64,000 bases of DNA from Ianthella basta (taxonomy: Eukaryota > Porifera > Demospongiae > Verongiida > Ianthellidae), in assembly GCA_964019415.1 (NCBI GenBank), contig OZ025870.1, positions 7,496,915 to 7,560,914 on the forward strand. The letters run 5' to 3'. This document shows positions 57,301 to 64,000 of the stretch, piece after piece. The number at the start of each line of letters is the position of its first letter. Within the stretch, counting starts at the first letter, position 1. The notes below the pieces were generated by a model, which did not search any database, was not told where the DNA came from, and saw only the letters and a list, made by a program, of their open reading frames with translations. Made by a program: the position numbers and the translations under genes.

Positions 57301-60300
57301 CAGCTTGCCTTCAAGACTGCCCTCTTTCCATGCTCCCATCATCTAAGTTACCTCTGGCTGACGTGAAAGTGCTGCTAGAGAAGAGAATGATGGTTGATAT
57401 GGCAAGTGTTTGTGAAAATATTGAAGGGAGGAAGGAGGAGCTGGAAGATACATTTGAAGCCTTGTTTGTTCGGTTGCCAACCAGTGAGAAGTCTCCTGAC
57501 TGCCTCCAAAGAGCTGTAGGTACTGCAGTTGTCAGCAGGGCTGGTTCAATACTGGCATTGCTTGTAAAGTATGGAGCAGTTTTTCCTGATAATCCCAAAC
57601 TTAAAGCTTCTGTCTTCACATGGGATCCCGAAATCCTGCCTGTGCATGTTATTAAGAGTGCCTTGAAAGGAGAGTTTCCTGATGTACAACACAGTGATAT
57701 TGTTAAAATTCTTGAGCGAAGGGCTGAATGTGTATGTGCATGGGGAGATGAAAATGTGAGCCATAAGAAGTATAATGCTGCAAGGGACAACTTTGAAGAA
57801 GCTATTGAGTGCTATGTCTGTATTGAAAAATTCACCAAGAAGAAAACCAAAGCAGTGGTAAGTATGAAGCTGACTCATTGACCTGATGTATGGTGCAGCA
57901 TGCATTAATATTGAACTGGAGTATGATGAGGGATGTACTTTAAGTTTGCTTACTGAAAATCGATCGTTGTCATCAGGCACAGTTCAATATGTATTTGCTT
58001 AAGAATAATCACATTCTATGCCTGTGCCACTACATTTAGTGTGTTCATGATGTAGTACACATGTACAGAGGTTGTTGTAAATTTATTACCCAACCACTCA
58101 TGTATGCTAGGAAGGATAAGGGGATGGTATCTGTATGTGGGGAATGTACAGCTGGTGCATTTTTAATTGTGTGTGGATATGGTTGCAACTTGTTTAATGT
58201 TGCCGAACTCAATTGTCTCTTATATTCTTAAAAATATAGTGAAAGTTTGTTGTTTGTTTCTAGAAACTGAGAGTTTTGCATGAAGATGCATGGGGAAAAC
58301 ATAGGTGATGATCGTTGGTACACAGTAGAGGGTAGTCTCGAGCCAGACAACTTCCAGCCTCCATTTTGTATGACATTGATGGTGGGAAGTGGTCCGATAG
58401 ATTTCTTATGCAAGGCTGGCTCTGCCCACACAGCACAGAAAACGTGAAAGTCATAAGCTTAAGGTCACTCCCACAAATTATGATAATGCAGGTGTAAAGG
58501 ACTCTAAGTGCATTCTACAAGCACAGTGTAACACCGGCAGCAACAGTGCTCAGTTTCTTGAGAGTAGGAAGTCAAATTGTACCTTCTCCTAAATCATCAG
58601 AGAGGCCAGTGGGCTAACAATGAGAGCATTAGATGTTGGCATAATGTGCCCTCTCAAGTGATTGCATGCTGCTGCAAACACCACAAATGGGTGACGGCAA
58701 CTGCTCTTGCTGGCCTTCAATCTCCTGTAGCTGCAAGTCTTCAATAATCAAGTCTGTCATTGTTCAACATCCAACAATTGCACAAGTGGGCCATGCATTT
58801 TTATGATCTAAGCCACAGTTGGTGAATACCAAAGAATTGTCAACTTTTATCACTCCCATTAACTACTGGTGGTATTGAATAGAGATGCCTAGCAAATCTA
58901 ACAAGCCCACTCCCTGCCCTTTGCACAATATAAAATGACTGGAAGTGTTGTGAAGTTCCTTCACCAAAGCGACCCCCGAGTGGTGCGAGCAGACTCTGTC
59001 AACCATAAAGCCCAAGTGTGCTAAAGGAATCGACCAACTTCCACCCACCGCTGTTATTGCTGCCCGCTCTGTCATCTGCTACCCACTTTCTTCCATCATC
59101 AATTCTTCGCTTGCTCTCTCCCACTTTCCTTCCCGATGGAAGTGTGCTGCCATCACTCCACTCGATAAAGGAGGTGATCGTACAACCCCGTCAAACTACC
59201 GCCCAATCTCCTTCCTGCCTGTCTGCAGCAAACTCTTAGAAAGGCATGTCTATCTTCAACTATCTTCTCATCTCCACTCTAATGATCTTCTCTTTCCTCT
59301 TCAGTCTGGCTTTCGTCCCTCTCACTCCACACAAACTCTTCTTCTTCACTGTTTAGATAGGTGGTACAAGGCTCTTGACAGCAAGAAATTTGTTGGAGTA
59401 GTTTTCCTTGACATCTCAAAGGCCTTTGACACAGTCAACCATGAACAAATATTATTAAAACTCTCCAACCTTGGTCTCTCTGCTTCTGCTGTTTCCTGGT
59501 TCCAGTCTTAGCTCTCTAATCGCTGTCATGTCACTCGTGTAGTTGAATCTTACTCTTCTCCCGGCTTCCCATCATCTGGAGTTCCACAAGGCTCCATCCT
59601 TGGTCCCACCCTCTTCTCAGCCTTCATCAACGACCTTCCATCCATCCTTCCTCCCGACTCCACTGTTCTCTTTGCCGATGATACTGCCATCTACATTGTT
59701 AGCGAAAATATTTCCTCCATCCAGTCATCACTACAGCTCTGTTTGGACCTAGCTAATCTCTGGCTACAACGAAACAGATTGAAGATAAATGCTGCTAAGA
59801 TGAAGTCCATGTTGATCCACTCCAGTAAGAAGGTGATGACAGTAGCTTGCATCTGAAGATTGATGATAGGCTTGTTGAGCAGGTCTGCAGATTTAAGTTT
59901 CTTGGAGCTGTTGTTAGTGATACCCTGTCTTGGTCTGGTCATACTGACATGGTGTACAAGAAAATCTCCCGTAGCCTCAATCTGCTTCGCCGGCTGTCTT
60001 GGTTTCTCCCTCAGTCTCTTCTACCACTGTTTCTAAAGTCCTATATACTTCCCCACTTTGATTACTGTGACGTTATTTGGTCTGGGTGTTCAAAGTCAGA
60101 TGCTTATCGCTTGGAATCGTTCCTTAACTTTGTTGACGTACCATTCTCCATCGAAGCAAATGCTCCTCTGCTACTGCCGCTCGTTGGGACCTTGGACTTA
60201 GTACACTCTCTTCCAGAAGAAACCTTCATCTTGCCCAGGCAGTCTTCAAGTGCCTCTCCTCTCATTATCCACTATACCTCTGCAACCTCTTCTCTGGTCC

Positions 60301-61959
60301 ATCCTCTTCCCACCACACGCGATCTCGTGCTTCCAACCAGCTGAATCTACCAATCACCAGGATCTCCTTTGGGCAGAGGGCTTTTAGCTTCTCAGGTGCC
60401 TCCCTTTGGAGATCACTGCCAGCCACCATCAGGGCCATCAAAGACTTTCAGGCCTTCTCATCCCAGTGCAGAGACTTTTTATTATCCTAACTCTTATCTG
60501 CTTGTCCGCACGCATGACACCTGACTTTCATATTTTCTAGCATGATGCATGAAATCATCAATTGACAATTTCATTTGCAACACCATTATTACCATTTTCT
60601 GCATTGTACTTTGTTTTCTTTCTTACTTTTCTTCTACTGGGTGCCTGGGAGAATAGCCTATATGGCTAAAGGCTCCCCAGTATAAATAAGATACCTGATA
60701 CCTGAAGTGCGTCTTGGCTACGTATGTCAGACAAAATAGAAAGAAGATGAATGTAAAGTGATTAGTGATGGACAGGCTGTTGCAGAAGTGGGGAACCCAA
60801 TTTAGCAAGAATTGGGTTCTTTACCACACTCTTTCTAAGGGAGGTTTCCTATGACCTATGGTACCATTAATGGTGGTGATATAGAAAAAGAAATCCAAAT
60901 CCCTTTGTACTGAGGCACTGAGCATGTTCTGTACCAAATGAAAGGCAATCTTCACCCTTTACAGTACATCTAAGCTTAACTATCAGGACTCAGAAGAACA
61001 CATGATTCATAGTAACCAATTTATAAGAGTGATGCCTTTGACAAGGCTACTCTCTGGAACCTGAGTAGTTCAGCTCATAGACAACAGGTGCCAATTTAAG
61101 CAGTGCAGTGAATCATCTGTGGGAATGAAATTGTCGGTCATTATGGTGGATTCGTAAAGGATCAATCTTGATTGAAGTGGCTTGCCGGTACTTGCCTTGA
61201 TATTAATATTCTGCTTCTGGAAAGTCTATCCTAGCTAGCATAGTAGCGCTCACCTTTTCCTTTGTGCTGTGCAATGTAATGGTGTGCTGTCCTTTTGTGT
61301 GGAAATCACTTCAGTCTGTAAAGTAATCCGAAGCTCTTTTGTAGGGAATGCATGCAATACACACACACACACGAATGATCCCTTAAGTGGCCTAGATGGC
61401 CCTAGTGCCTAAAGCCATTCTGTTCTTCTATGTGGATGTATTAGAAAAGAGTGAGAGGAAAAAGTGTGATGATGGGTTGCCTTGTTGCCATGCATGATAC
61501 AACTGTCTCTGGGAATAGTTAATAGTTGTGGCAAGTCTTACTTCATTCCATTCTTTGAATTTACTGCATTAAATACCTTGCTAAGCGTGAAGCATGCTTT
61601 AACCCTGTGTTCACAACTTTAAGATAAGATGCTTGGATTAGACACATGTGAGTGTCAAATGGCCGGATCGCTGATTTTCAATCTTTTACCATATGGGTAG
61701 TGCCGGACGTGGTATCACTAATGTTTACTAGTAAATTAACTTTGATTTAACAGCTCACTAGCTGTGCCTTTCTTCATACTACAGGCATTTCAGAGGATGG
61801 CAGATGTGTATATTAGGATAGCTAAACTTGAAAAGTCTAAAGCAGCAGCTTCTCAGATCAGGCGGGTTGGTCTGGACTTGTACATAAGCTCTTTCCAACT
61901 GCAGAGAAATCAAGAAGTGTTTAGGAGCATGCTAATTGTTGCAATTGTGGAAGGAGTAG
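26659..61959 (+). CDS. Second TRANK1-like gene, 5' part (TPR and ankyrin-like modules); 3' incomplete
   Basis: Exons in order: 26659-26679, 26760-27038, 43423-43585, 49257-50104, 54661-54826, 57127-57857, 61785-61959, all joining in frame through GT-AG introns; more must follow beyond the window. The start ATG lies in gcagccATGG, a strong Kozak context. The protein begins MAAGGFPAMLEEAQRYHDEG, then a TPR-like unit, then alternating short exons (163-175 bp, phase 0 to 1) and long exons (731-848 bp, phase 1 to 0). Each long exon carries divergent ankyrin-like helices, and the first of them closes with a clear second TPR-like unit. TPR plus ankyrin content resembles the N-terminal half of TRANK1, and the neighbouring gene has the helicase half, so tandem paralogues are likely. 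No helicase is visible here, so the name is provisional. Confidence 0.72.
26760..27038 (+). CDS. Exon 2 of second TRANK1-like gene: first TPR unit
   Basis: Ninety-three codons, phase 0 at both ends. YHDEGNAAFRSHLYSKAQEK is a canonical TPR first helix pair, and KLLCNLSKVHRLQGHVMAAV the second. It aligns over its whole length with the last 90 residues of the exon at 49257-50104, both ending in a (Y/F)P..AK segment before the donor. Confidence 0.85.
27039..27349. other. Start of the 16.4-kb intron 2
   Basis: Begins with the donor gtacgtacgtac. I see only a short AAG-rich run near 27185 and no gene before the retroelement relic. Confidence 0.5.
27350..30298 (-). pseudogene. Retroelement relic with N-terminal zinc finger, reverse transcriptase and endonuclease-like C terminus, antisense in intron
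   Basis: Reading the minus strand from 30298, the pieces are colinear but in several frames. First comes a Cys-rich N terminus (MPQCCRCNKSIRCRNCVCQK), then a conserved region with LPNFMWGRIDRESFTHTI and VPSGKAGSAFTGELARLF. The RT core follows, with GAAGPSGLDAPAWKRLC, ALDKCPGVRPISIGEVVRR and a FADD box near 28770; next is the thumb-like HPHAAYAAFTHGL. The C terminus has CPCGGLPSMRHNKLRD and LDIVTDRFWG...AFFDVRVFNP. The Cys/His cluster plus D...D-x-R layout resembles the restriction-like endonuclease of R2/NeSL-type non-LTR elements. I know such proteins as abundant in cnidarian genomes. At least four frame changes make it non-functional. Confidence 0.8.
30440..30530 (+). repeat. GC-hairpin terminus of a composite element (first copy)
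   Basis: TTTTTTGGGGCGCCCCTATA followed by TTTTCAGATTTAGGTCTTTG and TATGGCTTCATGTTCGTATA, then a TA tract. The same end occurs at 32976-33060 and inverted at 42308-42375. The satellite array starts directly after the TA tract. Confidence 0.75.
30527..31077. repeat. Palindrome of satellite unit 1
   Basis: Arms of about 266 bp meet around a 17-bp spacer (30794-30810). The centre reads GGGCATGCCATTGAATT / AATTCAATGGCATGCCC. The arms differ by at least one single-base indel. Confidence 0.85.
31500..31930 (+). repeat. Diverged ~120-bp monomers of satellite unit 1
   Basis: Three successive monomers each carry CCATTTTG, ACTAATT(T)AAG and GCTAAT(G/A)ACAT at similar spacing, followed by a (C/T)CA(C/T)(C/T)AAGT(A/G/T)TCA(T/C)G-like segment. 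The same block recurs at about 33895-34270, 34430-34815, 36180-36550 and 37985-38375. Confidence 0.75.
32131..32166. repeat. TATTA pentanucleotide tract, unit 1
   Basis: About 36 bp of (TATTA)n directly after CCCCCCGGGAAT. The tracts of other units lie at about 35038-35077 (40 bp), 36775-36855 (81 bp) and 38593-38652 (60 bp). Confidence 0.9.
32217..32975 (+). mobile_element. Arm of composite element A (between satellite units 1 and 2)
   Basis: Starts TTTCTGTCATTTTGCAAATG after a TA tract and ends TTGCTAGCAAGTAGTTCGAG GTTCAGGGGCGCC. It matches 39778-40545 closely in the same orientation and 41497-42275 inverted, with a truncated copy at 52821-53453. It contains no coding frame. Confidence 0.85.
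32976..33060 (+). repeat. GC-hairpin terminus of composite element B
   Basis: GGGGCGCCGAAGGCGCCCC (a 7-8 bp GC hairpin), then the CAGATTTAGGTCTTCGTATGG tail and a TA tract. It abuts the end of element A and is followed at once by satellite unit 2. Confidence 0.8.
33062..33342. repeat. Palindrome of satellite unit 2 (short left arm)
   Basis: Arms of about 130 bp around a 17-bp spacer at 33194-33210. The left arm is cut short at the TA tract; the sequence right of the palindrome continues the other units' right arm. Confidence 0.8.
35081..35809. repeat. Palindrome of satellite unit 3
   Basis: Arms of about 356 bp (35081-35436 and 35454-35809) around a 17-bp spacer. Almost every base pairs by eye, making it one of the two longest near-perfect palindromes in the array. 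Confidence 0.85.
36897..37633. repeat. Palindrome of satellite unit 4
   Basis: Arms of about 360 bp (36897-37256 and 37274-37633), nearly identical to unit 3 apart from single substitutions such as CACCGGCACC for CACCGCCACC on the left arm. Confidence 0.85.
38773..39031. repeat. Foldback MITE, copy 2
   Basis: Nearly perfect inverted repeats of about 110 bp, from CTAGAAATAATAAAAATTTT to its complement ending at 39031, enclose a loop of about 38 bp. It is followed without gap by the element body at 39032. Confidence 0.88.
39032..39778 (+). mobile_element. Non-autonomous element 'body', copy 2
   Basis: Best-preserved copy of the sequence also found inverted at 9164-10090 and directly at 62334-63118. 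It contains an AAG-rich tract (39504-39549) and ends CATAGACAGCACTACCGTGC. No coding frame. Confidence 0.78.
39504..39549. repeat. AAG microsatellite
   Basis: (GAA)n with two ATA interruptions, inside the element body. The equivalent site in copy 3 (about 62876-62900) has a shorter, related AAG/AAT run. Confidence 0.85.
39778..42375. mobile_element. Giant inverted repeat (arms ~770 bp, loop ~950 bp)
   Basis: 39778-40545 and 41497-42275 are near-identical in opposite orientation. Both have GCGCGCTCGACGCGTTCTGT, GGTCTAGTGTGTCTTGATGT and the GGGGCGCC hairpin at their inner ends. The right arm continues through a TA tract (about 42272-42307) to the GC-hairpin terminus ending at 42375. The loop (about 40546-41496) has no recognisable gene. 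It is either one foldback transposon or two elements inserted in opposite orientations. Confidence 0.85.
42376..43422. other. Rest of intron 2, with ~150-bp monomer-like repeats
   Basis: Segments at about 42430-42510 and 42545-42680 (ACCCTATGGC..GGCAT(T/C)GTAGTGCT, TTTGGTG) resemble each other. They also resemble 41380-41490 and 55180-55290 and may be internal subrepeats of the transposon family. The remainder is unique AT-rich DNA ending in the acceptor gattttgcag. Confidence 0.5.
43423..43585 (+). CDS. Exon 3 of second TRANK1-like gene (short 'B' exon 1)
   Basis: Encodes GHYCLAVANRDCIGHVP through FLECLLLAVPE, 163 bp, phase 0 in and phase 1 out. It resembles the exons at 54661 and 61785 in length, phase and the pattern L/M-A-x-x-x-R ... 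F-x-E-C-L. This helical pair probably caps the preceding TPR. Confidence 0.8.
43586..45394. other. Intron stretch without a recognised gene
   Basis: Contains loosely repeated CAGCTGGT phrases near 43850 and a 168-residue minus-strand open frame (44787-45293) that I do not recognise and that lacks gene-like context. Confidence 0.5.
45395..46880 (+). pseudogene. Second RT relic of the same family, sense orientation, truncated
   Basis: Colinear with the central part of the 27350-30298 element: GSVGPSGLDTNRWKRIC, LTALDKSPGIRPIGVGEVLR, MIDATTAFNSLNRETALRNI, a shifted QGDP motif (about 46017-46030), VILDIGDLLAPLEKAIW and finally KGAWLTTLPLVEEGFNLHKQ at about 46800-46860. It has in-frame stops and frame changes, no YADD/FADD box that I can find, and stops before the Cys/His and endonuclease-like region. 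Non-functional. Confidence 0.78.
47078..47292 (+). CDS. RecQ-like helicase, first exon or 5' fragment
   Basis: It starts at ATG 47078 in context ggcaATGG and encodes MATVQVTEDRLFTGALSHAL, then LKQEQLTTIRYLYQRKDIFL and the Walker A-like LPTGFGKSICYEVLPFLCD. This is the motif 0/I region of RecQ-family DNA helicases, which unwind DNA 3'-5'. The frame closes soon after, but a good donor (ggaa|gtaagt) at 47293 suggests an exon end. I found no exon with motifs Ia-VI in the following 2 kb. It is probably a relic or a fragment carried by a mobile element in this intron. Confidence 0.55.
47293..49256. other. Intron stretch, nothing recognised
   Basis: Several short frames on both strands (47692-48018 minus, 48455-48745 minus) resemble no family I know. 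The DNA is richer in CpG and TGACGTCA sites than its surroundings, which may mark a captured promoter or element remnant. It ends in the acceptor ctcatcag. Confidence 0.45.
49257..50104 (+). CDS. Exon 4 of second TRANK1-like gene (long 'C' exon 1)
   Basis: Begins GLFQALPCVPESDKKTVF using a G from the previous exon. The central part has ankyrin-like helices (LDVLQAVVQHGVQVDVGTVV, NDLLEYLLQQGVGFL). The end is a TPR unit, FREQGTTAFKAECYCEAKSL, closing with KWAKKCVEEFPKYAK before gtaaat. The open frame continues into the intron to 50164, so the donor rather than the stop defines the end. Confidence 0.83.
50105..52156. other. Intron stretch, little recognised
   Basis: Holds a fragment of the element-body terminus (TACTGTCTATGTAGGGATG, about 50168), a TAA/CAA microsatellite at about 50552-50580, and unrecognised short frames. 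Nothing gene-like was found. Confidence 0.45.
52157..52820 (+). repeat. Identical 128-bp direct repeats flanking 408 bp
   Basis: 52157-52284 and 52693-52820 read the same throughout by eye, from CTTCGCGACAGCC to CCCGGCTCACTTGCT. The 408 bp between them is not repeated elsewhere in the window. The ends lack the TG...CA of LTRs and I see no target duplication. Confidence 0.88.
52821..53453 (+). mobile_element. Truncated arm of the composite element (copy D)
   Basis: Starts at the point corresponding to about 39893 of the full arm (TAGAGTGATACT.ATAAAAAG) and runs, with more substitutions than other copies, to the hairpin AGGGGCGCCCTGGCGCCCCA and AAGTTTAACTTGAAATGCTT. Its left edge coincides exactly with the end of the second 128-bp direct repeat. 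Confidence 0.8.
53454..54660. other. Intron stretch, nothing recognised
   Basis: AT-rich DNA with no open frame resembling a protein and no obvious repeat. It ends in the acceptor gcattgtag. Confidence 0.5.
54661..54826 (+). CDS. Exon 5 of second TRANK1-like gene ('B' exon 2)
   Basis: 166 bp, phase 0 in and phase 1 out, encoding GLYRLAEAYRDQASGLKGVQ to FECLMAAMET. LYRLAEAYRD is a typical TPR helix A. It resembles 43423-43585 and 61785-61959. Confidence 0.85.
54995..56200. mobile_element. TIR element related to the composite family, ~1.2 kb
   Basis: The left end TTCAGTTTTAGGTACTTGTA TGGCTTCAT is the inverted counterpart of the right end ATGAAGCCATACGACATAAT CTTAATTTGAAAACAATATG. Both match the terminus of the elements at 30440, 32976 and 42308. 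The interior (55180-55290) shares the ~150-bp monomer with 41380-41490 and 42545-42680. No coding frame. Confidence 0.65.
56201..57126. other. Intron stretch, nothing recognised
   Basis: No gene, RNA gene or repeat identified. It ends in the acceptor tttctgttag. Confidence 0.45.
57127..57857 (+). CDS. Exon 6 of second TRANK1-like gene ('C' exon 2)
   Basis: 731 bp, phase 1 in and phase 0 out. It opens GSLHVVPSVPASEKDSLALY, parallel to the GLFQALPCVPESDKK start of the exon at 49257. Ankyrin-like helices follow (PLADVKVLLEKRMMVDMASV, GSILALLVKYGAVFPDN). A possible TPR helix pair (HKKYNAARDNFEEAIECYVC) closes it, ending FTKKKTKAV at gtaagt. It is shorter than its partner, mainly in the terminal TPR. 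Confidence 0.85.
59015..60706 (+). pseudogene. LINE of CR1/L2 type, 5'-truncated, with reverse transcriptase relic
   Basis: Frames in succession give SHFPSRWKCAAITPLDKGGD, SNYRPISFLPVCSKLLERHV, GFRPSHSTQTLLLHCLDRWY, VFLDISKAFDTVNHEQILLK, SSGVPQGSILGPTLFSAFIN and LFADDTAIYIV (box at about 59670). The C-terminal block FLGAVVSDTLSWSGHTD and SFSGASLWRSLPATIRAIKD follow. A TAG lies in frame at 59509-59511 and a frameshift near 59850. The 3' end is a short stem followed by repeated ATACCTG ending at 60706. Only the RT part remains, typical of 5'-truncated insertions. Confidence 0.85.
60707..61784. other. Intron stretch, nothing recognised
   Basis: Contains a short ACACACAC run at about 61356-61372 and no gene-like frame. 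It ends in the acceptor catactacag. Confidence 0.5.
61785..61959 (+). CDS. Exon 7 of second TRANK1-like gene ('B' exon 3)
   Basis: 175 bp, phase 0 in and phase 1 out, encoding AFQRMADVYIRIAKLEKSKA through SMLIVAIVEGV before gtatgt. Same length class and phase as the other B exons, so a further long C exon is expected beyond the window. Confidence 0.82.
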
Positions 61960-62091
61960 GTATGTTTATTGTAAGGAAGTTAATTTGTTTCAGTAAACTG
62001 TGATAACTAAGCATTAAGCAGGACACTCTTGGGAACATATGTTGTTTCCTTAATGTTTGGAGATGATTAGTGATATATACTTATATTGCAA

Positions 62092-62333
62092 CTAGAAAGA
62101 AAAAAATCTACACAAACTATTAAAGATGTAGGGCTGGCATAAAAAGTACAGAAACAAGGAAAGGCTACTACACAGTGGAGCATTCATCATTGTCCCTACA
62201 TTAATCAGTGTTGCACTCTTGCATGTAGGGATAATGGTGAATGCTCCATTGTGTATTAGCCTTACTTGTTTCTGTACTTTTTATGCCAGCCCTACATCTT
62301 TAGTAGTTTTTGTAGAATTTTTATTCTTTCAAG
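62092..62333. repeat. Foldback MITE, copy 3
   Basis: Inverted arms of about 105 bp (GGGCTGGCATAAAAAGTACA GAAACAAGG and complement) with a short loop around GTCCCTACATTAATCAGTGT. It is directly followed by the element body, as at 38773-39778. Confidence 0.85.
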
Positions 62334-63118
62334 TTTCTGCACCTTTTTGGAGCGTATACTCAGATACCACACATTGCCACACCCACAAGACAGCAATGCA
62401 GGTATATAGCCCTCATGTATTTATTCTGGAGCAGAAGTGCAGTGGCAGCTAGAAACTAGGCTCCGCACGAACTCAGAAACATCCATTGGAAGCTACCTCG
62501 TAATAATTAATTGGCAGCCCACTGACACAACCACCGCGGATGTCCTTCTAAATGATGCGCTGGCTAACGGGGACCGAAGCTTGTCCTGTATGCACTTGTG
62601 AACACTCATCTGACCACGTTGTGGAGCTATTGGCCGATAACTTAATTAAAAGAGGACTAAGCAACCAACCGTGGTATATATGTGATTACGTCATTGTAAA
62701 ATGACATTTTGCAACTAGCAACGTCTCACAAAGGCTGGGAAACATCCATTTGAAGGCTGACTGCAGAGCCATCTAATGTACAAATGGCACTTACCTGCCA
62801 AAAGCGGTATAGAACTGTGGCTAAATTATTCTCTTACTCCTTATTGTTTGTGAATTACAGCTGACGGAGAAGGATAATAATAATGATAAGAAGAAGACGA
62901 AACATGAAAAAAGGCATCAACACTTTCTACTCGACGGCGCCCTGGCGCTTGGAAGTAAGATTAGCTATGAAAACTGTACAGCCTCCTTTCCTCACTGGCA
63001 GTTCCTTTTGTCGGTTCTTGCTTCTGTACAGGGGTAGCGCTACTTTCTGTTTATTTTACAGCATACAAACAACCATAGCTATCCCTACATAGACAGCACT
63101 ACTGTGCTTTCTGATTAA
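62334..63118 (+). mobile_element. Non-autonomous element 'body', copy 3 (diverged)
   Basis: It ends with GGGTAGCGCTACTTTCTGTT, ACAGCATACAAACAACCATA and CATAGACAGCACTACTGTGC, matching 39032-39778. The first half is more diverged. An AAG/AAT run precedes GACGAAACATG at about 62876-62908. Confidence 0.7.
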
Positions 63119-64000
63119 TCATGTTCTGGACAACTAGTTGCAGCAACTTTTCCCTGATGATAAGTTGGAGTAAAATGATTCACTTGAAATGTAAGTAGCA
63201 GCACAGGTCTTTGATGGTTAACTGTTAATGCAATAAATTGCCTGAGATTGCAGTTAGCAACTGCATTCTTGTAGACCATTTTCAGGGAAAAAACCTGGTA
63301 CAATGCCTATGTGCGGCTTGCACAGCGACCTCCCGAATAAGGGGATGAAAATTTATTCTGCACCTTGTGTCATCAGGCGACCAGCTACCCACAACTAGAA
63401 GTTGAAGTGAAGGCAGATTCACTACAAGATGTGATGGTAAAGCTGATTCTATAGACTACTTGCATTGATCCATATGAGTAGTCCATTGATTCCCCTGTAA
63501 TGCGTGTCACAATACAGTGCGAGCATAGACAAACGAGGGAACGGGACTGGCAACGTGGACCAGAAGTCCGTATAAATTTCCTATCTGCAATACTGTAGTA
63601 GGTTCGTACAGCTTCCGTTTCCAAGGAAGGTGTTAATTGATTTTGTCTTACGAGGAATTTGTCTAAGATTCGCCGTATTTCGCCAGCCTCTTTTGTCGTA
63701 CTTACCGCATACCCGTCGGAAACCATGTGGCACGAAGTATTCTAAGCACTGTGAAGTTAGCACCTCATCAGCACACTTCAGCGTCAAAATCCTGGACTCC
63801 CAAAAGGAGGCAGTGTATACAGGCTAACTTGGGAGCGAAGGATTTCGCTCTGGATGAAGTCTACGGTAAGCTAACTGCCATAGAAGTGGCAAGTTAGCTT
63901 TGTTGAATTGAACAGATGCCAACTTATCTCAATCCTTTGCGTTGACTGACTGGAATTTCGGTCCAGATGGTAGGGGGTAACGACTGCTTATCGCATCCAA
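63119..64000. other. Terminal stretch of the window, nothing recognised
   Basis: Probably still intron of the second TRANK1-like gene. The minus-strand frame at 63385-63787 is unlike any family I know. Confidence 0.45.

Overview
The window looks like nuclear DNA of an early-branching animal, most probably a sponge, less likely a cnidarian. Its genes are intron-rich with GT-AG introns and are animal orthologues (farnesyl diphosphate synthase, a BLVRB-type reductase, TRANK1-type TPR/ankyrin/helicase proteins). They sit among Tc1/mariner elements, foldback MITEs and reverse-transcriptase relics of kinds I associate with sponge and cnidarian genomes. The species assignment is an inference, not a match. 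I see no tRNA, rRNA, CRISPR array or prokaryotic operon.

Layout. 42-2908 is a complete Tc1/mariner-type transposon with 67-bp terminal inverted repeats and TA target duplications; it carries a DD34E transposase on + and a second, spliced gene on -. 5952-16097 is the 3' part of a TRANK1-like gene (ankyrin repeats, UvrD-like helicase, long alpha-helical tail); its 5' exons lie outside the window. 18776-22879 is a complete nine-exon FDPS gene of 354 codons. 23704-25073 holds the last three exons of a flavin/biliverdin reductase (BLVRB-like); the exon for its nucleotide-binding N terminus was not found. 26659 to beyond 61959 is the 5' part of a second TPR/ankyrin gene, also TRANK1-like, built from repeating exon pairs of constant intron phase.

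The introns of this second gene hold most of the mobile DNA. Its 16.4-kb second intron contains an antisense retroelement relic with zinc-finger, reverse-transcriptase and endonuclease-like parts (27350-30298). Next comes an 8-kb higher-order satellite whose roughly 1.8-2 kb units each carry a large palindrome, a triplicated ~120-bp monomer block and a TATTA pentanucleotide tract (30527-38735). Foldback MITEs and a giant inverted repeat (39778-42375) follow. Later introns hold a second RT relic, the first exon of a RecQ-like helicase, an identical 128-bp direct repeat, a TIR element of about 1.2 kb and a LINE of CR1/L2 type.

Most novel are the two-gene Tc1/mariner element, the palindromic higher-order satellite apparently seated in the TA tract of an element with GC-hairpin ends, and the exon-pair architecture of the second TRANK1-like gene. 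Exon borders were set by hand from reading frame, splice sites and family knowledge. No alignment or search was run.
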